Shown one piece after another: positions 1 through 8,374 of a stretch of DNA of 64,000 nt (the stretch's first letter is position 1; each line of letters opens with the position of its first letter). Source of the DNA: Gammaproteobacteria bacterium (lineage in GTDB: Bacteria; Pseudomonadota; Gammaproteobacteria; Pseudomonadales; Pseudomonadaceae); contig JAHJYA010000104.1 of NCBI GenBank assembly GCA_018826895.1, positions 1 through 64,000 of the forward strand, written 5' to 3'. The notes under the pieces are model-generated. The model was not told the DNA's origin. It searched no databases and saw only the letters and a program-made list of their open reading frames with translations. Made by a program: the position numbers and the translations under genes.

Positions 1-167
1 CGAGATGCGAAGTTTAGCCGGCTAAATGAGCCATCGAGAAACGCAGCATCGCGCTAAAACGGGCCCGGCCCTTCGCGTTACGCGCAAAATCACGCCATGC
101 GGTATTGGAGGACTTGGCAAGGGAACAACCATTCCCTGGGTCCTCCGCCTAGCCTGGCGAGATTTTT

Positions 168-204
168 CGCGGCAACGCGGCTCGCGACGAAACGTCAACA
201 GACC
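168..204. repeat. 37-bp extragenic repeat, copy 1
   Basis: A 37-bp stretch beginning CGCGGCAACGCGG recurs with one mismatch at 48522-48558. Both copies are intergenic. It contains the short inverted motif CGCGGCAACGCG and looks like a fragment of a Pseudomonas REP-type element. The rest of 1-307 shows no gene I can support. Confidence 0.6.
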
Positions 205-307
205 CTAGTGTAGCGGTGCCGATGGTCGGCGAGAACTGCCGTTGGTGGCACTCTCGGCAGCGCCTGGGGCCAAACCTGTAGGTTCATCCACCGCCGAGGC
301 ACTGACA

Positions 308-616
308 ATGAACAGACTCACGCTGGTCCTGACTGGTCTACTGCTAGTCGCAGGCGCGCACGCCACTGCGCACGCCACTGATGTGCGTCCCGGCACACCC
401 ACCCCGCAACCCTTCGAGGTACCGCAACCGCAAAGCCTGCCCAAGCCCGCACCTGGCAGCCCGCCGTTGCTTGATCATGGCCGCGACAACGCCCCCGGCA
501 GTACGCACAACCCGCGGCCATTGACCCAGCCAAAACCTGACTCGGACCTGCCTTTGCTTGAGCAGCAGCGCGAGCGCAACTACCAGCCGCTGGAACGTCG
601 GCAAGGGCAGCCATGA
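308..616 (+). CDS. small secreted proline-rich protein (hypothetical)
   Basis: This encodes 102 residues. Residues 1-22 form a plausible Sec signal peptide (MNRLTLVLTGLLLVAGAHA). The mature part is hydrophilic and rich in Pro, Gln and Arg with no Cys and no recognisable domain, so it is probably a disordered exported protein. The start at 308 is chosen because the upstream in-frame extension to 242 has no signal-like character and 308 begins the hydrophobic leader directly. It lies alone between unannotated sequence and the convergent MocR gene. No function can be given. Confidence 0.55.
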   Translation: MNRLTLVLTGLLLVAGAHATAHATDVRPGTPTPQPFEVPQPQSLPKPAPGSPPLLDHGRDNAPGSTHNPRPLTQPKPDSDLPLLEQQRERNYQPLERRQGQP

Positions 617-699
617 CCACCCTGCACCTTGGTTCCGTAACTCGCGCAACGGCAGGCCGCTTTCGCTACCTGGTTCAAGATGCTGAGGTTGTCGGCTGA
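613..699 (+). CDS. 28-residue ORF overlapping the preceding stop codon
   Basis: An ATG at 613 overlaps the TGA of the preceding small gene (ATGA overlap) and opens a 28-codon frame ending at 699. The arrangement would allow translational coupling. The peptide has no signal, membrane segment or recognisable motif. It may be chance or the remnant of a longer gene. Confidence 0.15.
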   Translation: MTTLHLGSVTRATAGRFRYLVQDAEVVG

Positions 700-714
700 G
701 CCGTAGCTTGGCTG

Positions 715-2148
715 CTACCGCTCAGCGGGAGAATCCAGCTGCATCAATTGGCTGATGGTCTGGCCAACCCTAAGCACCGCCATCTCGATTTTGCGGGTGG
801 GCGGATTGGCGAAATTCAGGCGTAAGCAGTGACGGTATTTTCCCGCCGCCGAGAAGATATTGCCGTTCGCCACTTGCACGTCATGGGCTTCCAGCAGGCG
901 ATTGAGGGTATAGGTGTCGAACTCTTCCGGCAGTTCGACCCATAAGGCAAAGCCCCCTTGGGGTTGGCTCACCCGGGTGCCTGTCGGGAAGTAGCGGTTA
1001 ATCCACTCGATCATCAGGTCGCAGTTGCGTTTGTATTGTTTGCGCATGCGCCGCAGATGCAAAAGGTAATGCCCTTTGGCGATGAACTCGGCAATTGCCA
1101 ATTGGGGTTGGGTCGCTGTGGTGCCGGAGCCGATGTACTTCATGTGCAGGACCTGCGGCAGATAACGTCCTGGGGCAATCCAGCCAACCCGTAGGCCGGG
1201 TGCCACGGTCTTCGAAAAAGAACTGCACAGCAGTACCCGATTGTCCTCGTCAAAAGACTTGAGCGAGAGCGGTCGTGGATAGCGATGCGACAGGTCGCCG
1301 TAGATATCGTCTTCAATGATTGGCAGATCAAAGCGCTGAGCCAGACGGATAAGTTTGCGCTTGCGCTCGTCGGGCATGATGTAGCCCAGCGGGTTGTTGC
1401 AGTTGGCGGTCAACTGGATGGCTTTGATCGGCCATTGTTCCAGGGCCATTTCCAGCGCTTCGATATTGATGCCCGTGACAGGATCGGTGGGTATTTCCAG
1501 CGCCTTGAGATCAGCGGCTTTGAGGATTTGCATCATCCCGTGATAGCTCGGCGAGGCAATCGCCACGATATCGCCAGGTACGCAAACTGCACGGATGGCC
1601 GTAGATAAAGCTTCCTGGCAGCCGTTGGTCACGATGATCTCGGTCGGGGTCAGGAGGCATCCCGAATCAATGGCCAGTCGGGCGATTTGCTCACGTAACG
1701 CCAATACGCCCTGAAGGTGGTTGTAATGCAGGCTGGAGCTATCGATGCGGCGGCTGATACGGGCCATTGCAGTCATCAGCGGCTTGAGCGTCGGTGCCGT
1801 GACGTCCGGCATGCCGCATCCCAGCTGAATGGTTGCAACGCTCTGGTCGAAGCGCATTAGCTCCTGAACCATGTCCCATTGGGAAATCTCTACGGGCCTC
1901 AAGATCGGCCGACCCATCTGCGGCAACGGCGCCACTCGCCTGTCTGCCGGAACAAAGTAGCCTGACTTGGGGCGTGGGATCGCCAGGCCGGAACACTCCA
2001 ATACACGGTAGGCCTGTTGCACGGTCGTTAGGCTGACACCGTGCTCGCAACTGAGGGTGCGCACAGAAGGCAGGCGTTCGCCGGGCCCGTAGAGGCCCTG
2101 CTCAATGCGGCTGCTGATGAATTCGGCGAGCTTTAGATAAAGAGTCAT
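715..2148 (-). CDS. MocR-type regulator (GntR helix-turn-helix fused to class I aminotransferase-like domain)
   Basis: This is a 477-residue protein. Residues 1-70 are a GntR winged helix (GERLPSVRTLS, then VSLTTVQQAYRVLE). Residues of about 100-470 have the fold-type I PLP-enzyme domain, with NNPLGY at 251-256, a DD pair near 280-281 and the PLP lysine K313 in SSFSKTVAPGLRVGW. MocR proteins use PLP or a PLP adduct as a sensory cofactor and normally act on divergent promoters. Here the gene is divergent from a nine-gene biosynthetic operon, and repeated ATCTGTA-like sequences lie between them. From memory a regulator of this type (gvgR) flanks the 4-formylaminooxyvinylglycine cluster of P. 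fluorescens WH6. A regulator that binds PLP is apt beside a pathway whose product class poisons PLP enzymes. That link is inference. Confidence 0.85.
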   Translation of the reverse strand: MTLYLKLAEFISSRIEQGLYGPGERLPSVRTLSCEHGVSLTTVQQAYRVLECSGLAIPRPKSGYFVPADRRVAPLPQMGRPILRPVEISQWDMVQELMRFDQSVATIQLGCGMPDVTAPTLKPLMTAMARISRRIDSSSLHYNHLQGVLALREQIARLAIDSGCLLTPTEIIVTNGCQEALSTAIRAVCVPGDIVAIASPSYHGMMQILKAADLKALEIPTDPVTGINIEALEMALEQWPIKAIQLTANCNNPLGYIMPDERKRKLIRLAQRFDLPIIEDDIYGDLSHRYPRPLSLKSFDEDNRVLLCSSFSKTVAPGLRVGWIAPGRYLPQVLHMKYIGSGTTATQPQLAIAEFIAKGHYLLHLRRMRKQYKRNCDLMIEWINRYFPTGTRVSQPQGGFALWVELPEEFDTYTLNRLLEAHDVQVANGNIFSAAGKYRHCLRLNFANPPTRKIEMAVLRVGQTISQLMQLDSPAER

Positions 2149-2154
2149 GCATCA

Positions 2155-2261
2155 GACTGTAGCTAGTGATCTGTAGCTTAAGAAGATACAGATTGGCATT
2201 TTTTTGCGTTTTTTATCGAGATCAAAGCTTATCTGTATTTAAGAATTTCATAAGTTCTGTA
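2155..2261. promoter_or_regulatory. repeated MocR-like operator sequences in the divergent promoter region
   Basis: CTGTAGCT occurs as direct repeats at 2157-2164 and 2171-2178 (14-bp period), just upstream of the MocR start codon. Further related boxes follow: ATCTGTA at 2169-2175 and 2231-2237, its reverse complement TACAGAT at 2187-2193, and TTCTGTA at 2255-2261. MocR regulators typically bind direct repeats in the divergent spacer. The remainder, 2262-2437, shows no further clear motif and leads to the SGNH gene. Confidence 0.5.
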
Positions 2262-2437
2262 TATGCAATACACCTGGTGGCCTTGGGATGATAGCGCCAT
2301 GACAGCGTGCCGCAGCCAAGGGCTTTAGCCTCCCTGGTCCGTGAGTATTGAAACGACCCGGCAACGCACTATCCGCTAGCTGATAACTCTCTGATCTCAG
2401 GATCTACCCAGCGAATACTGACGAGGATCGAGTCGGC

Positions 2438-3445
2438 ATGACGGCAAGGATGACTCTCACACCGCAGATGGTCGAATACGAGCAGAAGTTCACCGACGCC
2501 GGTGAAGTGCGCTGGCTACCGTATTTGATGTACTTCCACCCGGCCAACCATCGCTCGCCCGTGGTCAATACCGATACCGCCGGATTTCGCTACTCTGAGT
2601 CGTTGGGTATCAGGTATTCGGTAGCTGATGGTGGCAATAGCTGTGGGGCCGTGCGGCTATTGGCTGGCAGTTCAACGGTATTCGGTATTGGTGCCAGTGC
2701 CGATAACCAAACCTTGTCATCCTATCTGAGCAAAAATGACCCGCGCGGGCTGCGCTGGATCAACTTTGGCGGTCGCAGTTTCAACTCCACCCAAGAGTTG
2801 CTGTTATTCACCCTCAATAGGCACCGCTTGCAGAAAGTGGACGAGATCGTGCTGTTTTCTGGCTTTAACAACCTCGGGCTAGCGCGCCAGCCTGCTGAGT
2901 ATCGAGGTGAGCATGGTGCTTTTTTCAACTGCCAGCAGTTCTTTGAGGCACTCCCTCCCACGCGACCGGCATCGAGTTCCTGGAGTCTGTCGAATCTATT
3001 TAGCAAGCCGCAGAAGCCACCGGCCCCGGCGTTACCGTCGATGCAGGAACAGATCGACTATGCCGCCGATTTGACGCTGCAACAGCTGGACATCTGGCGA
3101 GTCTTGGCCGCGGATATGCGGGCGAAATTGACCTTTATTTTGCAACCCCTGGCTGGCTGGGTCCGGCAGATCGGTAGTCCTGAAGAGGAACTGTTATTCG
3201 CTGAGCTCGACAAAGCGGGCAACTTTACCGAGGTATATGGCGACATTCTGCAGGCATCTGTTCGTGAAGCCTACGCCCAGCGGTTGCGCGAAGGGGCGCA
3301 AAGCATGGGAGTTGGGTTTGTCGATATCACGCCGTTGCTGGCCGAAGCCTTGGGACCTGATGACTGGCAGTTCGTTGACCGCATCCATTTCACAGATGCA
3401 GGAAACGACCTGGTTTCAAAGCTCATTCTTGATGTCACCTGCTAA
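2438..3445 (+). CDS. SGNH/GDSL-type hydrolase, first gene of the biosynthetic operon
   Basis: The protein has 335 residues with no signal peptide. All four SGNH blocks are visible: GSSTVFG at 77-83 with Ser79 the probable nucleophile, Gly in NFGGRSFNS near 109-117, Asn in SGFNN near 141-145, and the C-terminal D314-x-x-H317 in VDRIHFTDAGN. SGNH enzymes act as esterases, lipases or acyltransferases, and the substrate here is unknown. It is the first gene downstream of the divergent regulator. Its stop codon lies in the RBS region of the 27-residue peptide gene, so the genes are tightly linked. From my recollection, SGNH proteins recur beside carbamoyltransferases of this family, as the one at 6502 here. 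It could hydrolyse or transfer an ester or carbamoyl group, but that is speculation. Confidence 0.75.
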   Translation: MTARMTLTPQMVEYEQKFTDAGEVRWLPYLMYFHPANHRSPVVNTDTAGFRYSESLGIRYSVADGGNSCGAVRLLAGSSTVFGIGASADNQTLSSYLSKNDPRGLRWINFGGRSFNSTQELLLFTLNRHRLQKVDEIVLFSGFNNLGLARQPAEYRGEHGAFFNCQQFFEALPPTRPASSSWSLSNLFSKPQKPPAPALPSMQEQIDYAADLTLQQLDIWRVLAADMRAKLTFILQPLAGWVRQIGSPEEELLFAELDKAGNFTEVYGDILQASVREAYAQRLREGAQSMGVGFVDITPLLAEALGPDDWQFVDRIHFTDAGNDLVSKLILDVTC

Positions 3446-3566
3446 AGGAATTGGCCATGAAAGCTATTAAAAAGTTTTTTCAGCGGATATTTGGGAAAAA
3501 GAAGAAAAAGCCCGATTCCTCTATTTATCCAATGTTCTGACGCCACCGCTAAGGGAATTGGCTATG
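3441..3566 (+). promoter_or_regulatory. duplicated translation initiation region (two copies)
   Basis: The 19-nt sequence at 3441-3459 (GCTAAAGGAATTGGCCATG), ending in the ATG of the 27-residue peptide, matches 17 of 19 positions of 3548-3566, ending in the ATG of the diiron-domain protein. Each holds an AAGG-type Shine-Dalgarno sequence about 7 nt before the start. The duplication supports real translation of the small ORF and decides the ATG at 3564 as the start of the next gene, over an upstream in-frame TTG at 3558. Confidence 0.7.
3457..3540 (+). CDS. 27-residue basic microprotein of the biosynthetic operon
   Basis: This is an 84-nt ORF. Residues 1-18 are strongly basic and amphipathic (MKAIKKFFQRIFGKKKKK), followed by a PDSS linker and an aromatic tail ending IYPMF. 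There is no Cys. It lies between the SGNH and diiron genes, with its own RBS nearly identical to that of the next gene. The gvg cluster of P. fluorescens WH6 is reported to need two ORFs of under 150 nt for product formation, and this one fits that size and position. The C-terminal IY-x-[LM]-F resembles, as I recall, the tail of small DUF5989 proteins found beside carbamoyltransferases. Possible roles are a scaffold or partner of the carbamoyltransferase, a membrane-associating peptide, or a precursor peptide. None is established. Confidence 0.7.
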   Translation: MKAIKKFFQRIFGKKKKKPDSSIYPMF

Positions 3567-5786
3567 GATGGCTCGGCCTCGACTCAAGCAATGGTGCAAG
3601 ACAAGTGGCGCGAGCTTTATCGCTTGGCACTTAGCCCCGAATACTTCTTCGATGAGCGGTATTTGCACGGTCTTCTTGGGCATTGCGAGAAGGATGAGCT
3701 GTCTGCGCTAGCGCAGCAGATCGATGATTGGCAGGTGCAACAGGCTGCAGCCTATTCTGCCGCGGCTTCGGCCGCCGTTAATCAGGGCAATGCAAAAGCA
3801 TTTGCCCAGGCCGTGGCCATCTTTTCATCCCCGATGGCCGCGGTACTGGGATGCTGGTTGCAAGGTATGAGTGCGCCGGGTGTTTTCGAAGACCCTGCGC
3901 AGTTGAAACTTATGCAGTTGTTTGCCCATGACATGGGCGTGGGGTATCCCCAGGCTTCGCGTGCACATCACTTCAGGGCGCTGTTGGGCCAGTTGCAGCT
4001 TACGGCCTATGCCCTAGCATCCCGGCAGCTGGCGACATTACCGGACCTGAGCGACGACGCCTTTGAGTTGCCCGCCATGTTGCTGGCGCTGAGTCGCCGC
4101 AGTGATGAGTTTGGTGATGTGCTTTGCGGTATCGATTGGGCGTTGCGCGCCGTTGGCCTTTGTCCAGGCTGGGCGGCGTTAGGGCAGCTCGATGGCCTAA
4201 GCCTGGATGTTCGACGTTTGGACTTGAGCGAGTCATTCGTTGAGCAAGAGGCTGTGTCGCTGCGTCAGATCAGCCAGTGGGTCAGCCGGCAGGTCGCCGC
4301 TCAAGGCGAGGCACGGCAGGCTCAACTGCTGCGCGGTGCGAACTGGGTATTTGCTGCGCTAAAGCGTTGGAATGCTCAGCTCTATAACGCATCATTAAGT
4401 GCCTCGTCACCGCAGCAGGCGATGGCGCAACTGATGCAACGCCTGGCCAGGGCCGGTGCGGTGTATCACCAGAGTTATCTGGTCGAAGGGCGGAGCCTGG
4501 CGCAATGGCTCAAGGATGCGCAGAGCGATCCGCTGCCATTGCTGGATGTATTGTCACGCAGTCGTCTGATCGTCCCGGGGTTTTCCAGCAAAAGCGTTCT
4601 AGTGACTAGCCTGGTGGCGCCGACAGGGCGAATGTTTCGCATATTCAGCGAGGCAGAACTAGATGTGATCCGCCGATGGATCGACTGGCTACCCCAGGCA
4701 GCGGACAGCCAGCAGCTGCCTCGACAACCTGTCAGCCCCGGCGCTACCGAGACAAGTCAGGTCGTGGAACAGTCGGAAGCTCTAGGTGCTTGGCCGCGCA
4801 GCCTGCGCGAAGCGTACTTTGTCTTGCAAGGGCGCGCCCTTGGACCGGCCACTCTGCGGTTTGCCCAGGCTTACGTTACGCGTTGGCTCGCGCGCTCACG
4901 GCGCTCGTTAAAGACCTCGGTGCGCCAGTTGCCCGAGCAGTGGGGGCCGAACGTCTTGCGTACCTGGTTGCTGGACAAGCATGAGCAGAACGGCCAGCAG
5001 TTCGATGAAAGCGACCCGACGAGCATGCCTAGCCGTGAAGAAATCGTGGAGTCGGTCTTGCAGCTGGCTCCTCTGACGTTGATCGATGGCGCCTGGCTGC
5101 AAGGCTTTACTGATATTGAACTGGCGTCTTCGCACGTTGGTTATGCATTGTTTCAAACCTACTGGGATGAGCTGGGCAACGGTATTCATGCGCTCAATCA
5201 TCCCAAAATATACCGCGATGGCTTGCGGCAGATGGCCTTTGAATTAGCGCCGACAGGCAGTCGTGAGTTTGCCGAGGATCCGCGTCTTGACGAGGACTCT
5301 TTTCGTTTACCGGTGTATTGGCTGTGCCTGGGGAAGTTACCGGTGACCTTCATGCCGGAAATTCTCGGTATGAATCTGGCGATGGAATTATCCGGTGTAG
5401 GCGGCAGTTACCGCTCGGCACGGCGCTTTTTGCGCCATTACGGTTTCAGTACGGCATTCGTCGACTTGCACAACACCATCGACAACGTATCGACGGGGCA
5501 TTCGGCCTGGGCGGCCGACGCCATTGATGCCTATATGCGCTCCCTGGTCGCCGGTGAGCAGATTGCCGAGCATTGGTACCGGATACGCGTGGGTTATGAG
5601 TCTCTAGCGCCAATGCCGAGCAAGTGGGCGTCGGTGTTACGCCGATTGGGGCTCAAGGGTGTCGCGAATGTCTTGCCGCGTCCGGCTCGTGGCGAGGTGC
5701 CAAACAGGTATCTGCACCATTTGCCAATCGCTCTGGACGGGGGCGGTGATATTCGACGGCGTGAAGCGCTGGAAGACTACCGATGA
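3564..5786 (+). CDS. large protein with C-terminal heme-oxygenase-like diiron (iron-redox family) domain
   Basis: The protein has 740 residues from the ATG at 3564. Residues 1 to about 480 are helical, Ala/Leu/Gln-rich and unrecognised. Residues of about 490-680 match the iron-containing redox (HDO) family: YWDELGNGIHALNH at 533-546 gives E536-x9-H546. E608 follows on a later helix, then H636-x3-D640-x5-H646 in DLHNTIDNVSTGH. This is the carboxylate/His ligand pattern of heme-oxygenase-like diiron enzymes. Known members include N-oxygenases that make N-O bonds (SznF, RohS) and enzymes that cleave or desaturate amino and fatty acids (BesC, UndA). The predicted product class contains an N-O bond and a vinyl group, so this is the best oxidative enzyme candidate in the operon. 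It is far longer than stand-alone family members (usually 200-350 residues). It overlaps the next gene by ATGA. Confidence 0.75.
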   Translation: MDGSASTQAMVQDKWRELYRLALSPEYFFDERYLHGLLGHCEKDELSALAQQIDDWQVQQAAAYSAAASAAVNQGNAKAFAQAVAIFSSPMAAVLGCWLQGMSAPGVFEDPAQLKLMQLFAHDMGVGYPQASRAHHFRALLGQLQLTAYALASRQLATLPDLSDDAFELPAMLLALSRRSDEFGDVLCGIDWALRAVGLCPGWAALGQLDGLSLDVRRLDLSESFVEQEAVSLRQISQWVSRQVAAQGEARQAQLLRGANWVFAALKRWNAQLYNASLSASSPQQAMAQLMQRLARAGAVYHQSYLVEGRSLAQWLKDAQSDPLPLLDVLSRSRLIVPGFSSKSVLVTSLVAPTGRMFRIFSEAELDVIRRWIDWLPQAADSQQLPRQPVSPGATETSQVVEQSEALGAWPRSLREAYFVLQGRALGPATLRFAQAYVTRWLARSRRSLKTSVRQLPEQWGPNVLRTWLLDKHEQNGQQFDESDPTSMPSREEIVESVLQLAPLTLIDGAWLQGFTDIELASSHVGYALFQTYWDELGNGIHALNHPKIYRDGLRQMAFELAPTGSREFAEDPRLDEDSFRLPVYWLCLGKLPVTFMPEILGMNLAMELSGVGGSYRSARRFLRHYGFSTAFVDLHNTIDNVSTGHSAWAADAIDAYMRSLVAGEQIAEHWYRIRVGYESLAPMPSKWASVLRRLGLKGVANVLPRPARGEVPNRYLHHLPIALDGGGDIRRREALEDYR

Positions 5787-6409
5787 TGCAAGGCCTGGAT
5801 TATTACTCGATCATTTTATTTGTGATCGCCACGTGCGTTACGCCGGGGCCGAACAACGTCATGTTGATGTCGTCGGGTGCGAATTATGGCGTGGGGCGCA
5901 CGATGCGCCATGTAGCGGGTATCAACATTGGTTTTCCACTCATGTTAGTGGCTGTTGGAGTGGGAGCGGCAGCCATCTTCCAGGAGTACCCCAGGCTTCA
6001 TGAAGTGCTGCAAGTAGTCGGCGCTCTTTACCTGTTGATATTGGCTTACCAGATCGCCAGTGCACCGATCGTAGATCTTGGTGAGCAGTCAGGGAAGCCG
6101 CTTGGTTTTACCGCGGCAGTGCTGTTCCAGTGGGTTAATCCAAAGGCTTGGGTGATGGCCGTGGGGGCGGTACTGACTTATACCTCGCCCTTAGGCGCCT
6201 ACAGCCTGCAGATTTTTCTGATTGCACTGCTGTTCTTTTTGTTTGGCTCGCCGTGCTCCATGGCCTGGGTCTTCTTTGGCCAATATCTGCGGCGTTATCT
6301 GGGGCGTCCGCAACGATTGAAGATATTCAATATCTCCATGAGCCTTGTGTTGGTGGCGTCACTGATTCCGCTTTTGACAAGTCTGCCGTTCGCTCAATGG
6401 TGGTCTTGA
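5783..6409 (+). CDS. LysE/RhtB family amino acid exporter (first of two)
   Basis: The protein has 208 residues and six predicted hydrophobic segments. It carries the LysE-family N-terminal signature VTPGPNNVMLMSSGANYG at about residues 15-32 and the mid-protein FQWVNPKAWVMAVGA motif. The start overlaps the stop of the diiron gene (ATGA), indicating translational coupling. LysE/RhtB proteins export amino acids and analogues driven by the proton gradient. In this operon the likely cargo is the vinylglycine-type product or an intermediate, giving secretion and self-protection. A second, distinct LysE gene ends the operon, in line with reports of several partly overlapping transporters in the WH6 gvg cluster. 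Confidence 0.85.
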   Translation: MMQGLDYYSIILFVIATCVTPGPNNVMLMSSGANYGVGRTMRHVAGINIGFPLMLVAVGVGAAAIFQEYPRLHEVLQVVGALYLLILAYQIASAPIVDLGEQSGKPLGFTAAVLFQWVNPKAWVMAVGAVLTYTSPLGAYSLQIFLIALLFFLFGSPCSMAWVFFGQYLRRYLGRPQRLKIFNISMSLVLVASLIPLLTSLPFAQWWS

Positions 6410-6501
6410 ATGCGCAGAAAAGTGGCCGAGTCACCTATGCAGGCTGTTTGCCAAATCAACTTCACGGATGGCTCTGATGCTATGAGGGAGGGCACGGTTA
6501 A

Positions 6502-8343
6502 ATGGCTACTTACGTTTTAGGCATATCGGCCTTCTATCACGACAGTGCTGCCGCCTTGATCAAAGACGGTGTTCCCGTTGCTGCGGTGCAGGAAGAGCGT
6601 TTCACTCGGGTACGTCACGATCCGGCATTTCCAGCCCAGGCCATTGCTTACTGCCTGGACGCCGAAGGGATCACCCTGAGTGATCTGGAAGCCGTGGTTT
6701 ATTACGAAGATCCTCAGGAAAAATTCTCAAGGGTACTGTCCTCTTTTGCCAGTGGCGGTATTGGTGGTGCACGCACCTTTATTAATGCGATGCCGGAATG
6801 GATTCGCTGGAAGTGGAACGTGCTGCAGTTTGTCGATGAGCAGCTCAAGGCATTAGGCAGAGGAAAGGCGCCGCGCACACTGGCGTCGCAGCATCACCGA
6901 TCCCATGCGGCGGCGGCCTTCTATCCCTCTCCGTTCGAGAACGCGGCCGTATTGTGTATCGACGGCATCGGTGAATGGCATTCAACAACGATCTGGCAAG
7001 GGCAGGGCTCAACCCTCGAACTGAAGAACTCGATTTCCTATCCCCATTCGGTAGGTCTGCTGTATTCGGCGATGACCTATTACTGCGGGTTCAAGGTCGA
7101 CTCCGGGGAATACAAATTGATGGGGCTGGCGCCTTACGGTCAGCCTGTCTACGCCAACAAGATCCGCGATGAGCTGATCAATATCCGGCCTGACGGCTCA
7201 TTCACCTTGAATATGGCGTACTTCGAATACCTGCGCGGTGAGCGCATGGTGGGGAAGGCGTTTGAGCGGCTGTTCGCTGGGCCGATTCGTCAACCCGAAA
7301 GCCCGATTTCGCAACGCGAATGCGACCTTGCGGCGTCGATCCAGGCCGTTACCGAAGAGGTCGTGCTGGGGCTGGCGACTGCCGCAGTCAAGCAGACCGG
7401 ACAGCGCAGCCTTTGCCTGGCCGGGGGCGTGGCGCTGAACTGTGTCGCCAATGGTGTGCTCAGCCGCTCGGGCCGCTTTGACTCGATCTGGATTCAGCCC
7501 GCAGCCGGTGATGCGGGTTGCGCGCTGGGCGCGGCGTTGGATTATGCGGTTAAACGTAGCGGTCGCCCGCACTTGGCAAGCAGCAAGCCTGACGCCATGA
7601 GCGGCAGCCTGCTTGGGCCGGGCTTCGATGATGAGGAAATCGCAGCCTTTCTGCAGGAAAATCAGTACCCCTTCGTTCGCTACGACGATGCTCGGCTTTA
7701 CGACTATGTCGCCCAGCTGTTGGCCGATGGCGCGGTGGTGGGTTGGTTCCAGGGGCGTATGGAGTTCGGTCCTCGGGCCTTGGGTGCACGGTCGATCCTG
7801 GGTGATGCCCGCGACCCCGAGATGCAGCGGACGATGAACCTGAAGATCAAGTATCGCGAGTCGTTTCGGCCCTTTGCCCCGGCAGTGCTGGCCGAAGATG
7901 CTGGGACTTACTTCGATATCTGTGAAAAGAGCCCCTACATGCTGATGGTCGCGCCGGTGAGCGACTCGATCAAATCCCCGCAATTGCTTCAAGCCGACGG
8001 TCCGCAGCGGGGCTTGGGCAGTATCAATACGGTTCGTTCGCAGCTACCGGCTGTGACCCACGTCGACCTGTCCGCGCGGGTGCAAACGGTGACCGAAGAA
8101 AACAACGCGCCTTTCACTTATCTGCTGCGCAGTTTCAAGGCACGCACGGGGTGTTCGGTGCTGGTCAATACCTCATTCAACGTGCGCGGCGAACCGATCG
8201 TCTGCACACCTGCAGAGGCGTACGCCTGTTTTATGCGCACGGAAATGGACGTGCTGGTGCTGGGCCGTTTTGTCCTTCAACGGGCGGCCCAGCCGATGTT
8301 TACAGAAGCGCTCGACTGGCGCAGCCAAATTCCGCTGGATTGA
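6502..8343 (+). CDS. O-carbamoyltransferase, NodU/CmcH/SxtI family
   Basis: The protein has 613 residues, normal for the family. The N-terminal Kae1-like domain shows GISAFYHDSAAAL at 7-19, QEERFTRVRHD near 30-40, the metal-binding SQHHRSHAAAAF near 129-140 and MGLAPYG. The C-terminal YrdC-like domain carries MEFGPRALGARSIL near 420-433 and YRESFRPFAPAVL near 450-462, which bind carbamoyl phosphate-derived carbamoyl-AMP. These enzymes transfer a carbamoyl group to a hydroxyl of a small molecule (cephem, Nod factor, saxitoxin). In this cluster carbamoylation could turn a hydroxyl into a leaving group for vinyl formation, or protect an aminooxy group. That step is inference. A 92-bp gap precedes it, so an internal promoter is possible. 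Confidence 0.9.
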   Translation: MATYVLGISAFYHDSAAALIKDGVPVAAVQEERFTRVRHDPAFPAQAIAYCLDAEGITLSDLEAVVYYEDPQEKFSRVLSSFASGGIGGARTFINAMPEWIRWKWNVLQFVDEQLKALGRGKAPRTLASQHHRSHAAAAFYPSPFENAAVLCIDGIGEWHSTTIWQGQGSTLELKNSISYPHSVGLLYSAMTYYCGFKVDSGEYKLMGLAPYGQPVYANKIRDELINIRPDGSFTLNMAYFEYLRGERMVGKAFERLFAGPIRQPESPISQRECDLAASIQAVTEEVVLGLATAAVKQTGQRSLCLAGGVALNCVANGVLSRSGRFDSIWIQPAAGDAGCALGAALDYAVKRSGRPHLASSKPDAMSGSLLGPGFDDEEIAAFLQENQYPFVRYDDARLYDYVAQLLADGAVVGWFQGRMEFGPRALGARSILGDARDPEMQRTMNLKIKYRESFRPFAPAVLAEDAGTYFDICEKSPYMLMVAPVSDSIKSPQLLQADGPQRGLGSINTVRSQLPAVTHVDLSARVQTVTEENNAPFTYLLRSFKARTGCSVLVNTSFNVRGEPIVCTPAEAYACFMRTEMDVLVLGRFVLQRAAQPMFTEALDWRSQIPLD

Positions 8344-8374
8344 TCGCTCCCCTTCGTTTGCAGGTGCTTCCCTC

